A program made the position numbers and the translations under genes. Below are positions 59,373 to 64,000 of a stretch of 64,000 bases of DNA, piece by piece. The DNA comes from Variovorax paradoxus (GTDB lineage: Bacteria > Pseudomonadota > Gammaproteobacteria > Burkholderiales > Burkholderiaceae_C): contig NZ_JAUSXL010000002.1 of assembly GCF_030815975.1 (NCBI RefSeq), positions 3,832,501 to 3,896,500 on the forward strand, in the 5' to 3' direction. How positions within the stretch are numbered: position 1 is the first letter of the stretch; every line of letters starts with the position of its first letter. The notes beneath the pieces were generated by a model. It did not search any database. It was not told the origin of the DNA and saw only the letters and a list, made by a program, of their open reading frames with translations.

Positions 59373-60371
59373 ATGAAAGCCATTGAAATCACTTCGTACG
59401 GCGCCCCCGAGGTGCTGCGCGCCGTGGAGCGCCCCGATCCGGTGGCCGGCGTGGGCGAACTGCTGATCCGCGTCGCGGCCAGCGGCGTGAACCGTCCGGA
59501 CGTGCTGCAGCGCAAGGGCCACTACCCGGTTCCGCCGGGCGCCTCCGACCTGCCGGGCCTCGAAGTGGCCGGCGAGATAGTCTCGGGCGATGCCGCGGCC
59601 TTGGCCGAGGCGGGTTTCAAGATCGGCGACCGCGTCTGCGCGCTGATTGCGGGCGGCGGCTATGCGCAGCTGTGCGTGGCGCCCGTGGCGCAATGCCTGC
59701 CGGTGCCCAAGGGCTGGAGCGACATCGAGGCAGCCTCGCTGCCCGAGACCTTCTTCACCGTCTGGAGCAACGTGTTCGAGCGCGGCCGCCTGCAAAAAGG
59801 CGAGACGCTCTTGATCCAGGGTGGCTCCAGCGGCATCGGCGTGACGGCCATCCAGATCGCCAAGGCGCTGGGCGCCACCGTGATCGTCACGGCCGGCAGC
59901 GACGACAAGTGCGAGGCCTGCAAAAAGTTGGGCGCCGACCACGCCATCAACTACCGCACGAGCGACTTCGCCGAAGAGGCGAAGAAGCTCACCGGCGGCA
60001 AGGGCGTGGACGTGATCCTGGACATGGTCGCGGGCGACTACGTGGCGCGCGAGATCGAGTGCATGGCCGAAGACGGCCGGCTCGTGATCATCGCGGTGCA
60101 GGGCGGCGTCAAGAGCGACTTCAATGCGGGCCTGGTGCTGCGCAAGCGGCTGGTGATCACCGGCTCCACGCTGCGGCCGCGGCCGGTGGCATTCAAGGGT
60201 GCCATCGCCAAGGCGCTGCGGAAAAAGGTCTGGCCGCTGCTCGAAAGCGGCGCGGTCAAGCCTGTGATCCACAGCACCTTCGCGGCGGGCGGCGAACCCA
60301 GCGGCGCGGCACAGGCGCATGCGCTGATGGAATCCAACCAGCACATCGGCAAGATCGTGCTGACATGGTGA
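59373..60371 (+). CDS. NAD(P)H-quinone oxidoreductase, zeta-crystallin type MDR
   Basis: 332 residues. N-terminal GroES-like domain ([20 protein letters not shown]) and a Rossmann domain with [19 protein letters not shown]. No catalytic zinc ligands. It resembles the PIG3/QOR group, which reduces quinones with NADPH in the cytoplasm. The start of the tpiA frame overlaps or directly follows its stop, so the two genes are in one operon, as in many Burkholderiales. Confidence 0.92.
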   Translation: MKAIEITSYGAPEVLRAVERPDPVAGVGELLIRVAASGVNRPDVLQRKGHYPVPPGASDLPGLEVAGEIVSGDAAALAEAGFKIGDRVCALIAGGGYAQLCVAPVAQCLPVPKGWSDIEAASLPETFFTVWSNVFERGRLQKGETLLIQGGSSGIGVTAIQIAKALGATVIVTAGSDDKCEACKKLGADHAINYRTSDFAEEAKKLTGGKGVDVILDMVAGDYVAREIECMAEDGRLVIIAVQGGVKSDFNAGLVLRKRLVITGSTLRPRPVAFKGAIAKALRKKVWPLLESGAVKPVIHSTFAAGGEPSGAAQAHALMESNQHIGKIVLTW

Positions 60372-60385
60372 CGGATAACAACACG

Positions 60386-61150
60386 ATGACGACCAAAAAG
60401 AAGCTGATCGCCGGCAACTGGAAGATGAACGGCAGCCTGGCTGCCAACGAGGCGCTGGTGAAGGCCCTGCAGCAGGGCCTGGCCGCGGCGCCGGCCAGCT
60501 GCGACATTGCGCTTTGCGCACCGGCCCCCTATTTCGCCCAGCTGCAATTGCTGCTGGCCGGCTCCGGCGCCATGGCGCTGGGCGCGCAGGACATTTCGGC
60601 GCACCCGCAAGGCGCGTTCACGGGCGAGCAATCGGCGGCCATGCTGAAGGATTTCGGCGTGCGCTATGCCATCGTCGGCCATTCGGAGCGCCGCCAATAC
60701 CACGGCGAAACCGACGATGCGGTGGCGGCCAAGACGGCGGCTGCGCTCGCGAACGGCATCACGCCGATCGTCTGCGTGGGCGAGACGCTGGCCGAGCGCG
60801 AAGCAGGGCGCACCGAAGAAATCGTCAAGCGCCAGCTGGCCGCGGTGATCCACCTCAATGGCCATTGCATCAGCGAGATCGTCGTGGCCTACGAGCCGGT
60901 CTGGGCCATCGGCACCGGCAAGACGGCCACGCCGGAGCAGGCGCAGGCGGTGCATGCCGTGCTGCGCGCGCAGCTGCACCATGCCGCGAGCGAACATGCC
61001 GCCGGCATCTGCATTCTTTACGGCGGCAGCATGAACGCGGCCAATGCGGCGCAGCTGCTGTCACAGCCCGACATCGACGGCGGCCTGATCGGCGGCGCTT
61101 CGCTCAAGGCCCCCGACTTTTTGCAGATCATTTCCGCCGCTTCCCGCTGA
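60386..61150 (+). CDS. tpiA: Triosephosphate isomerase
   Basis: 254 residues from [16 protein letters not shown]. An in-frame ATG at 60365, seven codons earlier, overlaps the preceding gene and is possible. Catalytic residues are in place: Asn11, Lys13, His99 (VGHSERR) and Glu170 ([12 protein letters not shown]), and the GGS phosphate loop follows. It interconverts dihydroxyacetone phosphate and glyceraldehyde 3-phosphate. Confidence 0.97.
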   Translation: MTTKKKLIAGNWKMNGSLAANEALVKALQQGLAAAPASCDIALCAPAPYFAQLQLLLAGSGAMALGAQDISAHPQGAFTGEQSAAMLKDFGVRYAIVGHSERRQYHGETDDAVAAKTAAALANGITPIVCVGETLAEREAGRTEEIVKRQLAAVIHLNGHCISEIVVAYEPVWAIGTGKTATPEQAQAVHAVLRAQLHHAASEHAAGICILYGGSMNAANAAQLLSQPDIDGGLIGGASLKAPDFLQIISAASR

Positions 61151-61189
61151 ACGCGGGCAGTGGCCGACATCAATTAGGAGTAAGAACGA

Positions 61190-61603
61190 ATGAATGTGGT
61201 CCTCAATCTTCTGGTCGGCGTGCAAATGCTGTCGGCGCTTGCAATGATCGGGCTGATCCTGATCCAGCACGGCAAGGGCGCCGACATGGGCGCGGCCTTC
61301 GGTAGCGGCAGCGCGGGCAGCCTGTTCGGCGCCAGCGGCAGCGCGAATTTTCTTTCGCGCACCACGGCCGTGCTGGCGGCCGTCTTCTTTGCATGCACCC
61401 TGCTGCTGGCCTACTTCAGCCATGCGCGGCCTGCGGGCGGCGGCAGCCTGCTCGAGCGCGCAGCCATCGGCACGCCGGCAACGCCCGCCTCTGGCGCGGC
61501 GGGGCAGATTCCTGGCGGTACCTCGGGCGCGGCGCCTGCCGGTGCACCTGCTTCGGCGCCTGCCGCACCTGTTTCGGGCGCGGGTCAGATTCCGAACAAA
61601 TAA
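61190..61603 (+). CDS. secG: Protein translocase subunit SecG
   Basis: 137 residues. Two helices (about 1-25 and 52-75) flank the conserved loop with ILIQHGKGADMGAAFGSGS. The C-terminal 60 residues are Ala/Gly/Pro-rich and low complexity, with GAAGQIP and GAGQIPNK near each end of the segment. Assists SecYEG. TAGGAG precedes the start. Confidence 0.95.
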   Translation: MNVVLNLLVGVQMLSALAMIGLILIQHGKGADMGAAFGSGSAGSLFGASGSANFLSRTTAVLAAVFFACTLLLAYFSHARPAGGGSLLERAAIGTPATPASGAAGQIPGGTSGAAPAGAPASAPAAPVSGAGQIPNK

Positions 61604-61721
61604 TCAGGTTGTTTTCGTGAAGCCGCCAGTGAGAAACTGCTTTCATTTCAGGGTAAACTCTAAAGCTGTTCGGAAAGCCAAACACCTTTCCAGGTACCTC
61701 ATGCCATCCGAACAAAAAACC

Positions 61722-61806
61722 GCGGTCGTGGTGAAATTGGTAGACACGCTATCTTGAGGGGGTAGTGGCGAAAGCTGTGCGAGTTCGAGTCTCGCCGACC
61801 GCACCA
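61722..61806 (+). tRNA. tRNA-Leu (anticodon GAG)
   Basis: 85 bases with encoded CCA. Acceptor GCGGTCG pairs with CGACCGC. Anticodon stem CTATC/GGTAG has loop TTGAGGG, giving GAG. A long variable arm (about GTGGCGAAAGCTGT) marks the Leu/Ser class, and GGTAGACAC and GTTCGAGTC fit the D and T arms. It lies between secG and nuoA, a position conserved in Burkholderiales. Confidence 0.97.
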
Positions 61807-61874
61807 AATCTCATCGGCAGAAAACCTCATCCAGAGTGTTTTCCTGCCGGTGGCAAGCGGTGAAAAATCTCCCG

Positions 61875-62234
61875 ATGAACCTCGATTCCTATCTTCCCGT
61901 CCTCTTGTTCATTTTGGTCGGTGTCGGTGTAGGCGTCGCACCGCAAGTCATCGGCTACATCCTGGGGCCCAACCGGCCCGACGCAGCGAAGAACGCTCCG
62001 TACGAGTGTGGCTTCGAGGCCTTCGAGGATGCGCGCATGAAATTCGACGTGCGCTATTACCTCGTCGCCATTCTCTTCATCCTGTTCGATCTCGAGATTG
62101 CCTTTCTCTTTCCATGGGCCATTGCGCTCAAGGAAATCGGCGCCGTCGGCTTCTGGGCCATGATGATCTTTCTGGCCATCCTCGTCGTGGGCTTTGCCTA
62201 CGAGTGGAAAAAAGGCGCGCTCGACTGGGAATGA
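61875..62234 (+). CDS. nuoA: NADH-quinone oxidoreductase subunit A
   Basis: 119 residues, three helices. [32 protein letters not shown] is the family core (given here in parts: [31 protein letters not shown]). Membrane subunit of complex I next to the quinone site. First gene of the nuo operon. Confidence 0.97.
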   Translation: MNLDSYLPVLLFILVGVGVGVAPQVIGYILGPNRPDAAKNAPYECGFEAFEDARMKFDVRYYLVAILFILFDLEIAFLFPWAIALKEIGAVGFWAMMIFLAILVVGFAYEWKKGALDWE

Positions 62235-62249
62235 CAAGGAATCGACAAA

Positions 62250-62729
62250 ATGGCCATTGAAGGCGTCATGAAGGAAGGCTTCGTCACCACCACCTACGAC
62301 TCGGTGGTGAACTGGGCGAAGACCGGATCACTTTGGCCGATGACTTTCGGTCTGGCCTGCTGTGCCGTCGAAATGATGCACGCAGGCGCGGCCCGCTACG
62401 ACATCGACCGTTTCGGCATGCTGTTTCGGCCCAGTCCGCGCCAGTCCGATCTGATGATCGTGGCCGGCACGCTGTGCAACAAGATGGCGCCGGCACTGCG
62501 CAAGGTCTACGACCAGATGCCCGAGCCGCGCTGGGTGCTCTCGATGGGCTCATGCGCCAACGGCGGTGGCTACTACCACTACAGCTATTCGGTGGTGCGC
62601 GGCTGCGACCGTATCGTGCCGGTCGACGTTTACGTGCCGGGTTGCCCGCCCACCGCCGAAGCGCTGCTTTACGGCATCATCCAGCTGCAGCAGAAGATCC
62701 GCCGCACCAACACCATTGCCCGCGCCTGA
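62250..62729 (+). CDS. nuoB: NADH-quinone oxidoreductase subunit B
   Basis: 159 residues. The N2 [4Fe-4S] ligands are Cys37-Cys38 ([11 protein letters not shown]), Cys102 (GSCANGGG) and Cys132 (PGCPP). Passes electrons to quinone at the junction with NuoD. 15 bases after nuoA. Confidence 0.98.
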   Translation: MAIEGVMKEGFVTTTYDSVVNWAKTGSLWPMTFGLACCAVEMMHAGAARYDIDRFGMLFRPSPRQSDLMIVAGTLCNKMAPALRKVYDQMPEPRWVLSMGSCANGGGYYHYSYSVVRGCDRIVPVDVYVPGCPPTAEALLYGIIQLQQKIRRTNTIARA

Positions 62730-62742
62730 GGGATTGCCGACG

Positions 62743-63354
62743 ATGACTGACTTTGCAATTTCGCCGGAGGTGCTGCGCGCCACCATCGCCGAGACGCTCG
62801 GCGCCAGGGCCAGGAGCGTGACGCTCGCGCTGGGCGAGGTGACCGTGGTGGTGGGTGCAGCCGACTACATCGAGGCGGCCACGCTGCTGCGCGATGCGCC
62901 AGGCTGCCGTTTCGAGCAGTTGATCGACCTCTGCGGCATGGACTATTCCGACTACCGCGAAGGCGAGTGGCAGGGCGAGCGCTATGGCGTCGTCACGCAC
63001 CTGCTGTCGGTGAGCCTCAACCAGCGCGTGCGCCTCAAAGTGTTCGCGCCGAACGAAGACCTGCCCGTGGTCGATTCGCTCCAGCCCGTGTGGAGCGCCG
63101 CCACCTGGTTCGAGCGCGAAGCCTTCGACCTCTACGGCATCGTGTTCGAAGGCCACGACGACCTGCGCCGCCTGCTGACCGACTACGGCTTCATCGGCCA
63201 TCCGTTCCGCAAGGACTTCCCGGTGTCGGGCCACGTCGAAATGCGCTACGACGAAGAGCAGAAGCGCGTGGTCTACCAGCCGGTATCGATCGAGCCGCGG
63301 GAAATCACGCCGCGCGTGATTCGCGAAGACAACTACGGCAGCGGTCTGCATTGA
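62743..63354 (+). CDS. nuoC: NADH-quinone oxidoreductase subunit C
   Basis: 203 residues, the 30-kDa subunit alone, not fused to NuoD as in E. coli. Diagnostic blocks: [32 protein letters not shown] and [18 protein letters not shown]. Part of the peripheral arm. Confidence 0.97.
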   Translation: MTDFAISPEVLRATIAETLGARARSVTLALGEVTVVVGAADYIEAATLLRDAPGCRFEQLIDLCGMDYSDYREGEWQGERYGVVTHLLSVSLNQRVRLKVFAPNEDLPVVDSLQPVWSAATWFEREAFDLYGIVFEGHDDLRRLLTDYGFIGHPFRKDFPVSGHVEMRYDEEQKRVVYQPVSIEPREITPRVIREDNYGSGLH

Positions 63355-63359
63355 CACAT

Positions 63360-64000
63360 ATGGCCGAAATCAAGAACTACACCCTCAACTTCGGTCCCCA
63401 GCATCCGGCAGCACACGGCGTGCTGCGCCTGGTGCTCGAGCTCGACGGCGAAGTGATCCAGCGCGCCGATCCGCACATCGGCCTCTTGCACCGCGCGACC
63501 GAGAAGCTTGCCGAATCGCGCACTTTCATCCAGTCGCTGCCCTACATGGACCGCCTCGACTACGTGTCGATGATGTCCAACGAGCACGCCTACTGCCTTG
63601 CCATCGAGCGGATGATGGGCCTCGATGTGCCGATCCGCGCGCAGTACATCCGCGTGATGTTCTCCGAGATCACCCGCCTGCTGAACCACCTGCTGTGGCT
63701 CGGCGCGCACGGCCTCGACTGCGGCGCGATGAACATGCTCATCTACTGCTTCCGCGAACGTGAAGACCTGTTCGACATGTACGAAGCCGTGTCAGGCGCG
63801 CGCATGCATGCGGCGTACTTCCGCCCGGGCGGCGTCTATCGCGACCTGCCCGATACGATGCCGCAGTACAAGGTCAGCAAGATCAAGAATGCGAAGGCGA
63901 TCGAGCGTCTCAACGAGAACCGCCAGGGCTCGCTGCTCGACTTCATCGACGATTTCTGCAAGCGCTTCCCCGGGATGGTCGACGAGTACGAAACGCTGCT
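63360..64000 (+). CDS. nuoD: NADH-quinone oxidoreductase subunit D (3' end outside window)
   Basis: The first 213 or so residues of about 417. [44 protein letters not shown] and [14 protein letters not shown] are the quinone-site 49-kDa subunit. Five bases after nuoC. Confidence 0.98.
   Translation, partial: MAEIKNYTLNFGPQHPAAHGVLRLVLELDGEVIQRADPHIGLLHRATEKLAESRTFIQSLPYMDRLDYVSMMSNEHAYCLAIERMMGLDVPIRAQYIRVMFSEITRLLNHLLWLGAHGLDCGAMNMLIYCFREREDLFDMYEAVSGARMHAAYFRPGGVYRDLPDTMPQYKVSKIKNAKAIERLNENRQGSLLDFIDDFCKRFPGMVDEYETL

Noticed and set aside
61604..61721. Promoter for tRNA-Leu and nuo (TAAACT box near 61652)
   Set aside because: No acceptable -35 at 16-18 bases, so a promoter probably exists here but cannot be placed from sequence alone.

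Overview
The window is GC-rich, densely coded DNA with no rRNA, CRISPR array or phage. Gene content and order point to a Burkholderiales betaproteobacterium of the Comamonadaceae, most like Variovorax. The supporting evidence is the rpsO-pnp-quinone oxidoreductase-tpiA-secG-tRNA-Leu(GAG)-nuoABCD block, a Bug-type receptor, many LysR/AraC regulators and the nirBD-nasA-ybiB-cobA order. The genus call is inference from content; no search was run.

Layout. 1-2800: the end of an HME-RND metal pump followed by a CDF exporter cut to 35 codons (a decayed metal-resistance locus). 2800-7200: secreted hydrolase, SDR and LysR regulator, then an NmrA-like protein and a cupin. 7170-9900: mog, darP/yjgA and pmbA. 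10040-16400: an FAH-family enzyme, AraC and LysR regulators, a gamma-glutamyltransferase-like enzyme, a Bug receptor and a GAF-like protein. 16460-23300: a 1024-residue AAA-TPR-LuxR regulator with an N-terminal zinc ribbon, a truncated haemoglobin and small metabolic genes. 23290-25890: a frameshifted NUDIX gene, yqeY, rpsU and a YhiN-type flavoprotein. 25890-32600: a YiiX-like lipoprotein, a sterol-desaturase-family protein and a spermidine/putrescine-type ABC operon.

32700-49700 is a complete nitrate assimilation island. On the minus strand: nirB-nirD-nasA (reductases), ybiB and cobA (siroheme supply), an MFS nitrate/nitrite transporter, the nasFED nitrate ABC transporter and nasR. On the plus strand are a PP2C-kinase fusion and a receiver-ANTAR-PilJ protein. 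Reading the intergenic DNA shows control signals that fit together: near-consensus sigma-54 promoters before nasR, nasF and the MFS gene, an NtrC-type site, and before nasF a leader RNA with two A1/G4 hexaloop hairpins. The second hairpin overlaps the 5' arm of an intrinsic terminator. This is the architecture expected for NasR (ANTAR) antitermination. A hairpin of the same class starts almost at the predicted +1 of the MFS transcript, so the second ANTAR protein may have its own or a shared RNA target.

49680-56400: tsaD, a hydrolase, Hsp20, an amino-acid-type binding protein, an aminotransferase, an AraC regulator and an EamA exporter. 56400-64000: housekeeping rpsO, pnp, quinone oxidoreductase, tpiA, secG, tRNA-Leu and the start of the complex I operon, with nuoD cut by the window end.
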